Source: an uncultured Flavobacteriaceae bacterium
Lineage (GTDB): Bacteria; Bacteroidota; Bacteroidia; Flavobacteriales; Flavobacteriaceae
NCBI GenBank assembly: GCA_947494695.1
Contig: CANLWB010000001.1
Span: forward strand, 248,001-312,000
Direction: 5' to 3'
DNA length: 64,000 nucleotides
The notes under the pieces were generated by a model. That model did not search any database. It was given only the letters and a program-made list of their open reading frames with translations, and was not told the origin of the DNA. Positions 1-7,029 of the stretch are shown piece by piece; the first letter of the stretch is position 1, and every line of letters starts with the position of its first letter. The translations under genes were made by a program, and so were the position numbers.

Positions 1-580
1 GCGAACTCAGTCCCGTTCCAGCTTTTGGCGAATATGGTTGTATGGTATACCCTTTGTAAAGCAGCTTTTTATTATAAATCTGCTTGAGGAGCCACCACAC
101 ACTTTCCATGTATTTAGGTTCGTAGGTAATGTACGGATCGTCCATATCGACCCAATACCCCATTTTTTGTGTGAGGTCATTCCAAACATCGGTATAGCGC
201 ATTACGGCTTTACGGCAAGCCGCATTATAATCTTCTACCGAAATGGTTTTACCTATATCTTCTTTGGTAATTCCCAATTCTTTTTCCACACCTAACTCAA
301 TAGGCAAGCCATGGGTATCCCATCCAGCTTTACGTTTTACCTGGTAACCCTTCATGGTTTTGTAACGCGGAAAAATATCTTTAATAGCACGCGCTAATAC
401 ATGATGTACTCCGGGAAGTCCATTCGCAGACGGCGGACCTTCATAAAATACATAAGGTTCGTTACCTTCTCTTGTAGAAATACTTTTTTCGAAAATGTCA
501 TTTTCTTGCCAATATTGCAGTACTTCTTTTGCTACATTTGATAAGTCAAGTCCTTTATATTCAGGAAATTTAGTGCTCAT
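1..580 (-). CDS. ileS: Isoleucyl-tRNA synthetase, N-terminal part (gene continues beyond base 1)
   Basis: Charges tRNA-Ile with isoleucine in the cytoplasm. The translation from the ATG at 580-578 begins MSTKFPEYKGLDLSNVAKEV and runs open to the window edge, about 193 codons of an enzyme normally over 1000 residues long. The class I nucleotide-binding signature is visible as GPPSANGLPGVHHVLARAIK, with HHV in the HIGH position, followed by WDTHGLPIELGVEKELG, which is typical of the IleS/ValS/LeuS group. The 3' part lies outside the window. No exact TAnnTTTG box was found just upstream; TAAATTCG on the minus strand is the nearest candidate. Identification is from family knowledge plus the visible motifs. 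Confidence 0.95.
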   Translation of the reverse strand, partial: MSTKFPEYKGLDLSNVAKEVLQYWQENDIFEKSISTREGNEPYVFYEGPPSANGLPGVHHVLARAIKDIFPRYKTMKGYQVKRKAGWDTHGLPIELGVEKELGITKEDIGKTISVEDYNAACRKAVMRYTDVWNDLTQKMGYWVDMDDPYITYEPKYMESVWWLLKQIYNKKLLYKGYTIQPYSPKAGTGLSS

Positions 581-1084
581 TTACTCTATGTTCTAATAAG
601 GAAGCGAATTTAAGCAATTTTGAGAAAAATATGATGATTAATTTGAAGAGAATTGTAGATTTTATCAAGTATTAACCTTTATTTAAACAATCTGAAATAA
701 AGAGGTCTTTTAGAGTTAATTGCAGCCTTTTCATGTACATGGGGTTTTTAAAGATATTTTTATACCAACTGGTAAAAACCGTCGAAAAAGTTTATTTAAC
801 ATGGTAGTGAAACGGCATGGGATGGGGTGATGGTTCACGGGGTATCTTATGTCGTGGTATATCGACAATTGGTCGTGGATATTGAATTCTGATTTGACAG
901 GCTGAAAGTCAAATACGTATTCATGGCTAGTTACAGGCCGAAGGGCTGGCAAGTGTTGATATGACAAAGCATTGTTTTTCAGTAGTATTGCAATGATTTG
1001 TTAGTTGAAATTTAAATCGAGTTTTATAGGTTAAACCGTAAATCACGTTACACCAGTTTTATGAGCGTGCAGGGGGGTAAGTGT
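581..1084. other. Intergenic stretch, no supported gene
   Basis: About 500 bases upstream of ileS. An open frame of 78 codons on the minus strand (731-967) has no recognisable domain and no promoter, and is not called. A short inverted repeat (TTTGAC/GTCAAA around 893-913) and a degenerate direct repeat (GTCGTGG followed by ATAT, around 851-880) are visible. Nothing firm can be assigned. Confidence 0.4.
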
Positions 1085-1238
1085 CCCTTTTGTTAGAAAA
1101 ATTATAGTGAGAAGCGTATTGTTTTTCAAGGTGTACCCGCATAACAATACGGAGAGCGCTTAAATTTTTCTTTGTACCAAGTCTTATAATGAGAGTTCTA
1201 TAAGTCTGTAAAAACAAAAGGGAATGGCTTACGTTTTA
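1085..1238 (-). ncRNA. Candidate structured RNA A (rod-like, 6S-RNA-like architecture)
   Basis: Four perfectly complementary pairs of segments nest into a rod. CCCTTTTGTT (1085-1094) pairs with 1213-1222 (10 bp). AGAAAAATT (1095-1103) pairs with 1163-1171 (9 bp). CGTATTGTT (1115-1123) pairs with 1143-1151 (9 bp). The one-sided bulge between the first two helices (1172-1212) holds its own small hairpin, CTTATA/TATAAG (1183-1188 with 1199-1204). A minus-strand TAGGTTTG promoter box lies just upstream at 1245-1252, so transcription would start near 1238. A closing stem, a large bubble and an apical stem are the general plan of 6S RNA, but no primary-sequence match is claimed and no terminator U-run is obvious. 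Alternatives are a repeat remnant or the 3' UTR of the small ORF beside it. Confidence 0.45.
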
Positions 1239-1244
1239 AACATG

Positions 1245-1252
1245 CAAACCTA
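1245..1252 (-). promoter_or_regulatory. -7 promoter box TAGGTTTG for RNA A
   Basis: The reverse strand reads TAGGTTTG, an exact match to the Bacteroidota -7 consensus TAnnTTTG. It lies 3 bases past the stop codon of the small ORF at 1255-1590 and about 23 bases upstream of the closing stem of RNA A. The -33 element is weak: a TTTA about 18 bases further upstream. Confidence 0.4.
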
Positions 1253-1254
1253 TA

Positions 1255-1590
1255 TTATTCGTTATCCGTATAAACGATATCGTTTGCAGCAATGCTTAAT
1301 TGTATGTTTTTAATAATGAGATCTATAGGTGTAGCATGTCTATGGCTCATATAGTGTGCGGGAAGGGTATTAAAAAAAGCATCGAATTCTGTGGACAACA
1401 GGGCGTCTGTTATCGTGTTATAGGTATGTTCTGCATAGATAATTCCTATAATGGTTAATCCGGTTTTGCAGTGTGTTCTAACCTGTTTCTTAAGATCCGT
1501 TTTGTCTATAAGTACGATGAGCAATGCCAATTTAACATAGTAAGACAGTGTCGTATTTTGAGCTGGCTGTGTGGTTTTGGTTTGTAGCAT
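1255..1590 (-). CDS. Small hypothetical protein (111 aa)
   Basis: Begins MLQTKTTQPAQNTTLSYYV. No domain is recognised. Residues about 16-30 form a hydrophobic stretch (YYVKLALLIVLIDK); the rest is mixed, with no cysteine pair, lipobox or repeats. It lies between the two structured-RNA candidates, in the same orientation as RNA B, whose U-rich end is about 150 bases upstream of this start. An AT-rich leader precedes the ATG, as usual in this organism, but no exact promoter box was found. It may be a real accessory gene or a chance open frame; the score reflects that doubt. Confidence 0.35.
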   Translation of the reverse strand: MLQTKTTQPAQNTTLSYYVKLALLIVLIDKTDLKKQVRTHCKTGLTIIGIIYAEHTYNTITDALLSTEFDAFFNTLPAHYMSHRHATPIDLIIKNIQLSIAANDIVYTDNE

Positions 1591-1741
1591 AGTTTAAATT
1601 TAATGAGGGTTAATATGTTGTCGCATGTGCTAGAGGGGCATAGTGGAATCTGGTATCTCGGCCTCTTATGAGTTCGTCATTTAGAGTCTCGTGTAAAGCG
1701 CTTTATAACACAAGGAGCTAACCCGTAATAGCCATTAATAC

Positions 1742-1897
1742 GAAAAACAAAAAGGGTCTGCAACGATAAGAAACCTGCACTGGGGATCGTGAGCTGGTTT
1801 ACTTATCGTCTCCTTGCAAAAATGACCTGTTTTCTATTTGGAGACTCTTAGCGATAGCTTCAAATATTTTATACGAAGAATCGCAAACATATATAAT
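1742..1897 (-). ncRNA. Candidate structured RNA B (four-helix junction with U-rich 3' end)
   Basis: Read on the minus strand, 1888 to 1756 folds into a closed cloverleaf-like shape. The closing helix is GTTTGC (1888-1883) with GCAGAC (1761-1756). Hairpin 1 is GCGAT-T-CTTC with GAAG-CT-ATCGC (1884-1851). Hairpin 2 is GTCTCC with GGAGAC (1845-1808). Hairpin 3 is GATAAG-T-AAACC with GGTTT-C-TTATC (1807-1765). The 3' side runs into CCCTTTTTGTTTTT (1756-1743), a terminator-like U-tract. An exact TAnnTTTG promoter lies at 1903-1910. Helices, promoter and U-tract all agree on the minus strand. I do not recognise a known RNA family. It could be an independent small RNA or a leader of the 111-residue ORF downstream. 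Confidence 0.5.
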
Positions 1898-1902
1898 TAT
1901 AA

Positions 1903-1910
1903 CAAATGTA
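1903..1910 (-). promoter_or_regulatory. -7 promoter box TACATTTG for RNA B
   Basis: The reverse strand reads TACATTTG (exact TAnnTTTG), preceded by TTTTAC. The tracrRNA promoter at 2466-2473 has the same box with ATTTAC before it and T after it. No clear TTG at -33. The predicted start is near 1897. Confidence 0.5.
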
Positions 1911-1936
1911 GTAAAATATTTCACTTGCGCACGATC

Positions 1937-1946
1937 GAACGCGTTC
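1937..1946. promoter_or_regulatory. Perfect 10-bp palindrome GAACGCGTTC upstream of the HTH gene
   Basis: GAACGCGTTC lies 31 bases before the start of the small HTH protein and 27 bases upstream of the RNA B promoter, in the divergent space between them. It overlaps a smaller palindrome, CGATCG (1933-1938 region). A regulator site is plausible but untested. Confidence 0.3.
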
Positions 1947-1976
1947 TTTTTAAAGAAACCTTATTTATTTGTTAAG

Positions 1977-2231
1977 ATGGCCCAAATAAACTACATAATT
2001 TGCGCATATATTTACAGGAGTTGGATTGAGGAATATAAATCTCAACGTGCTTTTGCTCTAGATCATAATATTGAGGAAAGTATTGTACGTAAGATTAAAA
2101 AGACTGCAAAGCAAAAGGATAAAATGGATTACAATATCCCGGTTAAAACGCTCATGAAAATCTGCGAATCCCGCGACATCAAACTATCAGACTTTTTTAA
2201 AGACGTTGAGGCCTGGAGCCAGTCATTTTGA
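1977..2231 (+). CDS. Small HTH (XRE-like) DNA-binding protein
   Basis: 84 residues. The middle reads QRAFALDHNIEESIVRKIKK and the end NIPVKTLMKICESRDIKLSDFF, the spacing of a lambda-repressor/XRE-type helix-turn-helix: a wHTH-like recognition segment followed by the I-P-xx-T-L-x-K-I-C helix and a short linker. Proteins of this shape are common small regulators in flavobacteria. It sits alone between structured RNA B and the tracrRNA, transcribed away from RNA B and convergent with the tracrRNA. It stops with TGA. Its target is unknown; the GAACGCGTTC palindrome 31 bases upstream would suit autoregulation (inference). Confidence 0.65.
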   Translation: MAQINYIICAYIYRSWIEEYKSQRAFALDHNIEESIVRKIKKTAKQKDKMDYNIPVKTLMKICESRDIKLSDFFKDVEAWSQSF

Positions 2232-2369
2232 AACCTAATATCTTTATAGAACCCGATATGCTTTGGTGTTAACCAAGCCCTTACCTTTAAAAATTGTTTT
2301 GCGAATACATCTAAAAACAACGTTTCTAAGTTAGTTTTTACCACCCTTATTAGATCTCATATTGTTATA

Positions 2370-2460
2370 AATAGAAAGTCCCACCGAGGCGGGACTAAAG
2401 ACTTTTGTCTACGGCATATAGCCTTATTGTAATAAGATTAAGATTTAGAATATTTTTCTA
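2370..2460 (-). ncRNA. tracrRNA of the type II-C CRISPR-Cas9 system
   Basis: The minus strand carries an anti-repeat. TTCTAAATCTTAATC (2450-2436) is perfectly complementary to 15 bases of the CRISPR repeat. After a small internal bulge, TACAAT (2431-2426) pairs with the repeat's 5' GTTGTA (one G-U). Downstream come a GGC/GCC nexus hairpin (2423-2413), an AGAC/GTCT hairpin with an AAAA loop (2410-2399), and a strong terminator stem AGTCCC/GGGACT (2396-2377) followed by TTTCTAT. A TACATTTG promoter at 2466-2473 predicts a start at about 2460, giving an RNA of about 90 nt. It pairs with pre-crRNA for RNase III processing and Cas9 loading (family knowledge). It is transcribed divergently from cas9. 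Confidence 0.92.
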
Positions 2461-2465
2461 TGTCA

Positions 2466-2473
2466 CAAATGTA
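2466..2473 (-). promoter_or_regulatory. -7 promoter box TACATTTG of the tracrRNA
   Basis: Exact TAnnTTTG on the minus strand, with a TTTG 16 bases further upstream (2493-2490), somewhat closer than the usual -33 spacing. It places the tracrRNA start right at the beginning of the anti-repeat. Confidence 0.65.
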
Positions 2474-2562
2474 GTAAATAATTTTCATACAAATTACAGA
2501 ATACCGTAAGAAAACTACTTTTTAATTTTAATACATTTAGACACTAAACAAAAAAGCGAACA

Positions 2563-5500
2563 ATGTCAAGAATTTTAGGAATAGATCTGGGGACCAATAG
2601 TATAGGTTGGGCGGTAATAAATGACACGCATCATAAAATAGAAGGTATTGGGAGTCGTATTTTTCCAATGGGAGTAGATAATTTGGGAGAGGGCGATAAC
2701 GAAATGTCAAAAAATGCCAGTAGAACGCAAGATAGAGGAACAAGGCGGCAGTTTTATAGAAAGTGTTTAAGGAAGAAAGAACTTTTAAAAGCGCTTTCAA
2801 AATATAATATGTGTCCTTTAAAAGATGAGGATTTTGAGATTTGGAAAAAAACAAAACAGTTTCCAGTCGATACGTTATCGTCATGGTTTGCGTTAAATCC
2901 CTATGAGTTAAGACACAAAGCTTTACACGAAAAACTATCTTTAGAAGCCTTAGGTAGGGTTTTTTATCATTTAATACAACGTAGAGGGTTTTTAAGTAAT
3001 AGTAGAAAGGGCGGAACAGATGATGGTGCTATTTTTAAAGGAAACCTTAAAGAAGGAAAAATAGGGATTACCGAAACAGCAGAGCATCTTAAAGAAAAAA
3101 CATTGGGAGCGTACTTGTTTGAAATCTATCCCAAAGAATATGAGCCTTTTCAAGGTGGTAAAGCGCGTATAAGAAACAGGTATACAACGCGTAAGATGTA
3201 TGTCGATGAATTTGAGCAAATCTGGGAAAAACAAGCGTCTTATCATGATGTATTAAACCCGGACCTAAAAACACGTCTTGGAGGCAGAAGGTTAGATCAT
3301 TATAAAGAAGATGGTATTTTGTTTCATCAACGCCCATTGCGTTCTCAAAAACATGTGGTTGGTAACTGCTCTTTAGAACCCACAAAAACCAAATGCCCTA
3401 TTAGTGCGATTATTTTCGAACAGTTTAGGGTTTGGCAATGGGTAAATACCGTAGAATCTAATGGTGTTAAGATAAGTCTGGAAGACAAACAGAACATTGC
3501 AGATTTTTTGTTTTCTGTAGAGAAACCAGCTTTTAAAAGGATACGAAAAGTTATTGGCAAAGCAAGTGCAGAATTTAAGTTTAATTATAAAGACGATGAT
3601 AAAGTAGTTGGTACGTATACGATTTCCAGTCTATCGAATAAAAAATACTTTGGTGCAAAATGGTTTGATTTCACCTCAAAAGAACAGGATGATATCTGGC
3701 ATGTATTGTATTCTTTTGATAGCAAATCAAATCTTAAGGCGTATGCAATTAAGAACTGGGATTTTACCGAAAAACAGGCCGAAGCTATTTCAGAGTTCAA
3801 TGTTAAAGCTGGGTATGCCAATTTAAGTAGAAAAGCCATTAGCAATATACTGCCTTTTTTAAAACAAGGCTATACTTACGATGTGGCGGTGGTTATGGGC
3901 GGTATACGGAATGTTTTTGGCAATACCTGGCAAAACAACTCTTTGGATATAAACCAAAAACAATTAGAACTTATAGATAATGTAGAAGACATTGTACGTT
4001 CTAAAAAAGAAGGCGGTTTTATCGATGTTATTAAGAACATTCTGCGCAAAGATTTTGGGTATGACGAGGCGCAATTAAAGAAATTGTACCATCATTCGGC
4101 TAGTATTCGAAATGGAGATATATTAAAGAAATTACCTTTAGGAAGGGAGGCCGACAAAGAAATTCAATCCATTAGAAATCCAATTGTTACTACAGCACTT
4201 TTCGAATTGCGAAGACTGGTTAATGAGTTAATAGATACCTATGGATCTATGGATGAAATATGGGTGGAAATGGCGCGAGATTTAAAATCGTCTAAATCTA
4301 AACGCAATCAAATTAGAAAAAATCAAAAACGCTTAGAGGGCGAAAATGATAGAGTAAAGAGGGAAGTTGAGAAATACACACGTGTAACCCATGAGTCTAT
4401 TTTAAAATTTAAACTCTGGGAAGAATGTAAAAAAACCTGTCCGTATACAGGTGAAGCCATATCTATAGCCGACCTGTTTTCGGGAGCGGTGCAAATAGAG
4501 CATATCCACCCATGGAGCAGGTCTTTAAACGATAGTTTTGGAAACAAGACCTTGTGTTGGGCAGACGAGAATAGAAAAAAAGGGAATAAAACCCCCTTCG
4601 AGTTTTATGGAGGCGATGATGCCAATTGGACTCGAATTAAAGAACGGGCTTTAAAATTATTTTCAGATACCAAAGCATACCCCAACGCATATCAAAAATT
4701 TAAACGATTTGTCCAGAAAAATTTCGATGATGATTTTACTTCCAGACAGCTAAACGATACACGTTATATAAGCAAAGAAGCCAAAAATTATCTATCTAAA
4801 ATATGCGAAAAGGTATCGGTTTCTCCGGGACAGGTAACGTCTAATTTACGGCAAAAATGGGGGTTAAACCATGTGTTAAATACCGAAAATGCTAAATCCC
4901 GAGAAGACCATCGCCACCATGCCGTAGATGCTTTAGTTATGGCTTGCACCAGAAAGAGCTATGTCCAGGAATTATCGAAATGGAATCGGTATAACCGTAA
5001 ACCCGAATTAAAAGCATTTCCCGTGCCCTGGCCAACCTTTAGGTATGATGCCGAACAAGCTGTAAATGGTATTTTGGTGTCGCATAAGCGAGCAAACAAA
5101 GATATTACAGTGCGAACACACGTTACAGAAAAACATGGAAAGAAATACCGAAACAAAGGTGTGGCAGCCAGAGGGCAATTGCATAAAGATACTGTTTTTG
5201 GCAAGCGTACAGCGCCGTTTGGGGAGGAGGCTTTTCATATACGCAAGTCTATAGATAGTTTAACCACTTCGAAGCATATAGATAAAGTGGTAGACGAAGC
5301 CATTAAACTGCTAATATTAAAGCGTATTCAAGAATTAGGAGGTTTTGAGAACGGAAAAATACCTGCAAATACTTTTTTTATTACCGACGAGCATGGTGTT
5401 AGGCAGCCACAAATATTTTTACCGAATAAAAAGGGTGATCCCGTACCTGTTTTAAGGGTAAGAATGAAGGAAAACTTTAGTGGAGCCGAACCTTTAAAAG

Positions 5501-5949
5501 AGGGTGTAAACCAATGGGTTAACCCGAGAAATAACCATCACGTTTTAATCTATAAAGATGAGCAAGATAATTTAAAGGAAGATGTGGTTACTTTTTGGAC
5601 TGTGGTAGAACGAAAAAGACAAGGTAGCTCTATGTATCAACTACCTGCCGGAGGTAAAGATATGGTAACGACTTTGCACATTAATGATATGTTTTTATTA
5701 GGGCTGGATGAAGATGAAGTTAACTGGGAGCATCCAAATTATGAGGTGCTAAGGCAGCATTTGTATAGGGTGCAGAAATTTTCTTCTGGAGACTATTATT
5801 TTAGAAAACATCAAGAAAGCTCTTTGAGCGGAGAATTGGGTGAAGCTTATCAATACATTAAAAATTTTGGTTCTGGCAAAACCGGTTGGCTTACGTTTAA
5901 CCCAATAAAAGTGAAAATTTCGGCTTCAGGGAAAATAACGAAAGCTTAA
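2563..5949 (+). CDS. cas9: Type II-C CRISPR effector nuclease Cas9 (compact, 1128 aa)
   Basis: RNA-guided double-strand DNA nuclease. All catalytic elements are visible: RuvC-I with D8 (GIDLGTNSIGWA); an arginine-rich bridge helix at about residues 50-80 (RTQDRGTRRQFYRKCLRKKE); a REC lobe up to about residue 555; RuvC-II with E569 (EIWVEMARDL); HNH with H647 and N661 (QIEHIHPWSRSLNDSFGNK) between CPYTG and NRKKGN; RuvC-III with H786 and D789 (HRHHAVDALVMA); then about 340 residues of WED/PAM-interacting region. No catalytic residue is missing. Many Bacteroidota II-C Cas9s that I recall are about 1350-1550 residues, so this is short; the reduction seems to lie in the REC and C-terminal parts (inference). 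The divergent tracrRNA is upstream, and the array begins 16 bases after the stop. TACATTTA at 2532-2539 is a possible promoter. Confidence 0.97.
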   Translation: MSRILGIDLGTNSIGWAVINDTHHKIEGIGSRIFPMGVDNLGEGDNEMSKNASRTQDRGTRRQFYRKCLRKKELLKALSKYNMCPLKDEDFEIWKKTKQFPVDTLSSWFALNPYELRHKALHEKLSLEALGRVFYHLIQRRGFLSNSRKGGTDDGAIFKGNLKEGKIGITETAEHLKEKTLGAYLFEIYPKEYEPFQGGKARIRNRYTTRKMYVDEFEQIWEKQASYHDVLNPDLKTRLGGRRLDHYKEDGILFHQRPLRSQKHVVGNCSLEPTKTKCPISAIIFEQFRVWQWVNTVESNGVKISLEDKQNIADFLFSVEKPAFKRIRKVIGKASAEFKFNYKDDDKVVGTYTISSLSNKKYFGAKWFDFTSKEQDDIWHVLYSFDSKSNLKAYAIKNWDFTEKQAEAISEFNVKAGYANLSRKAISNILPFLKQGYTYDVAVVMGGIRNVFGNTWQNNSLDINQKQLELIDNVEDIVRSKKEGGFIDVIKNILRKDFGYDEAQLKKLYHHSASIRNGDILKKLPLGREADKEIQSIRNPIVTTALFELRRLVNELIDTYGSMDEIWVEMARDLKSSKSKRNQIRKNQKRLEGENDRVKREVEKYTRVTHESILKFKLWEECKKTCPYTGEAISIADLFSGAVQIEHIHPWSRSLNDSFGNKTLCWADENRKKGNKTPFEFYGGDDANWTRIKERALKLFSDTKAYPNAYQKFKRFVQKNFDDDFTSRQLNDTRYISKEAKNYLSKICEKVSVSPGQVTSNLRQKWGLNHVLNTENAKSREDHRHHAVDALVMACTRKSYVQELSKWNRYNRKPELKAFPVPWPTFRYDAEQAVNGILVSHKRANKDITVRTHVTEKHGKKYRNKGVAARGQLHKDTVFGKRTAPFGEEAFHIRKSIDSLTTSKHIDKVVDEAIKLLILKRIQELGGFENGKIPANTFFITDEHGVRQPQIFLPNKKGDPVPVLRVRMKENFSGAEPLKEGVNQWVNPRNNHHVLIYKDEQDNLKEDVVTFWTVVERKRQGSSMYQLPAGGKDMVTTLHINDMFLLGLDEDEVNWEHPNYEVLRQHLYRVQKFSSGDYYFRKHQESSLSGELGEAYQYIKNFGSGKTGWLTFNPIKVKISASGKITKA

Positions 5950-5965
5950 TCCTGATTGCAATTTA

Positions 5966-6595
5966 AAGTTCTTTGACATATGATTTAGAAAACACGATAT
6001 TAATGATGGCTTTATACATTCAAACGGAATCGTTGTAGTTTGATTAAGATTTAGAAAACACGATATTCCTCTCTGCCGCTTATATATTTGTCACTAGGTT
6101 GTAGTTTGATTAAGATTTAGAAAACACGATATTCTAAAGGTGTTTACATCGATAGTGATAAAGGTTGTAGTTTGATTAAGATTTAGAAAACACGATATTG
6201 CAAATAGTGGTTACATGGTCGTTTCTGATGTTGTAGTTTGATTAAGATTTAGAAAACACGATATTTCTATAATTATCTAACCGTGCCTAGAGGTGGTTGT
6301 AGTTTGATTAAGATTTAGAAAACACGATATTAACCTGTCCCGAAGGAACTACTGGAGACTGGTTGTAGTTTGATTAAGATTTAGAAAACACGATATTGTA
6401 AATTATAATCTTTATGAACATTAATTAGTTGTAGTTTGATTAAGATTTAGAAAACACGATATTGCATTTAAACACTCGTTAAATAGTACTGGAGTTGTAG
6501 TTTGATTAAGATTTAGAAAACACGATATTGTTGTGTTAGACTATAATGAGCATCATGCTGTTGTAGTTTGATTAAGATTTAGAAAACACGATATT
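5966..6595 (+). CRISPR. Type II-C CRISPR array, 10 repeats and 9 spacers
   Basis: Nine identical 36-bp repeats start at 6032, 6098, 6164, 6230, 6296, 6362, 6428, 6494 and 6560, exactly 66 bp apart, so all spacers are 30 bp. The repeat begins GTTGTAGTTTGATTAAG and ends GAAAACACGATATT. A tenth, degenerate unit at 5966-6001 keeps only the last 20 bases. The tracrRNA anti-repeat fixes crRNA transcription on the plus strand, so the degenerate (oldest) unit is at the transcriptional 5' end and the newest spacers are probably at the 6595 side. There is no room for a leader before the first unit, because the cas9 stop is 16 bases away. All nine spacers differ from one another. Confidence 0.98.
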
Positions 6596-6648
6596 AGTGG
6601 TTTTGTTACCTACTAATAGTCAATAAATTACATGAATATATCGTTATT

Positions 6649-6697
6649 AAAAATGCCTCTTTTTTGTTGTGATACGGCAAGATTGAGGCATTTTTTT
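6649..6697. terminator. Bidirectional terminator between the array and cas2
   Basis: AAAAATGCCTC (6649-6659) and GAGGCATTTTT (6685-6695) form an 11-bp stem with A-rich and T-rich flanks, so it can stop both the rightward array transcript and the leftward cas1-cas2 transcript. Confidence 0.8.
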
Positions 6698-6699
6698 GT

Positions 6700-7029
6700 T
6701 TAAAACAATTCCAGCTGGGTAGGCGTAGGCTCTTTTGGGGTTGCTACGCGGCCCCAAAAATTCATCATATTACCAAATTGTTTATCGGTAATTCTTAAAA
6801 TACTTACTTTACCAAACGGCGGGAGTAATCGTTTAATTCGTTTTTCATGTACATCGGCACTTTCGCTACTGGCACAGTGCCTTATATACACCGAATATTG
6901 CATCATGGTAAAGCCGTCTTTTAGAATGTTTTTTCTAAAACCCGCCGCATTCTTGCGGTCTTTAGCCGTTTCTGTTGGTAAATCGAAAAATACAAATAAC
7001 CACATAACACGATAGCCGTTTAGTTCCAT
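6700..7029 (-). CDS. cas2: CRISPR-associated Cas2
   Basis: 109 residues, beginning MELNGYRVMWLFVFFDLPTE. The ferredoxin-like fold's first strand carries the conserved aspartate in FFDLPT. This is the usual Cas2 length for type II systems (about 100-110). Cas2 is the dimeric scaffold of the Cas1-Cas2 spacer integrase. The start overlaps the end of cas1 by 10 bp, so the two are translationally coupled and form one minus-strand unit convergent with cas9 and the array. Confidence 0.95.
   Translation of the reverse strand: MELNGYRVMWLFVFFDLPTETAKDRKNAAGFRKNILKDGFTMMQYSVYIRHCASSESADVHEKRIKRLLPPFGKVSILRITDKQFGNMMNFWGRVATPKEPTPTQLELF

Noticed and set aside
731-967. 78-codon open frame on the minus strand between ileS and RNA A
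   Set aside because: No domain, no promoter box, composition like non-coding DNA.
2436-2450. A lone CRISPR repeat fragment upstream of cas9
   Set aside because: It is the anti-repeat of the tracrRNA read on the other strand, with nexus, terminator and promoter in place.
5966-6001. Reading the first repeat-like unit as a leader
   Set aside because: It shares its last 20 bases with the repeat and lies one spacer length before the next repeat, so it is a degenerate repeat.
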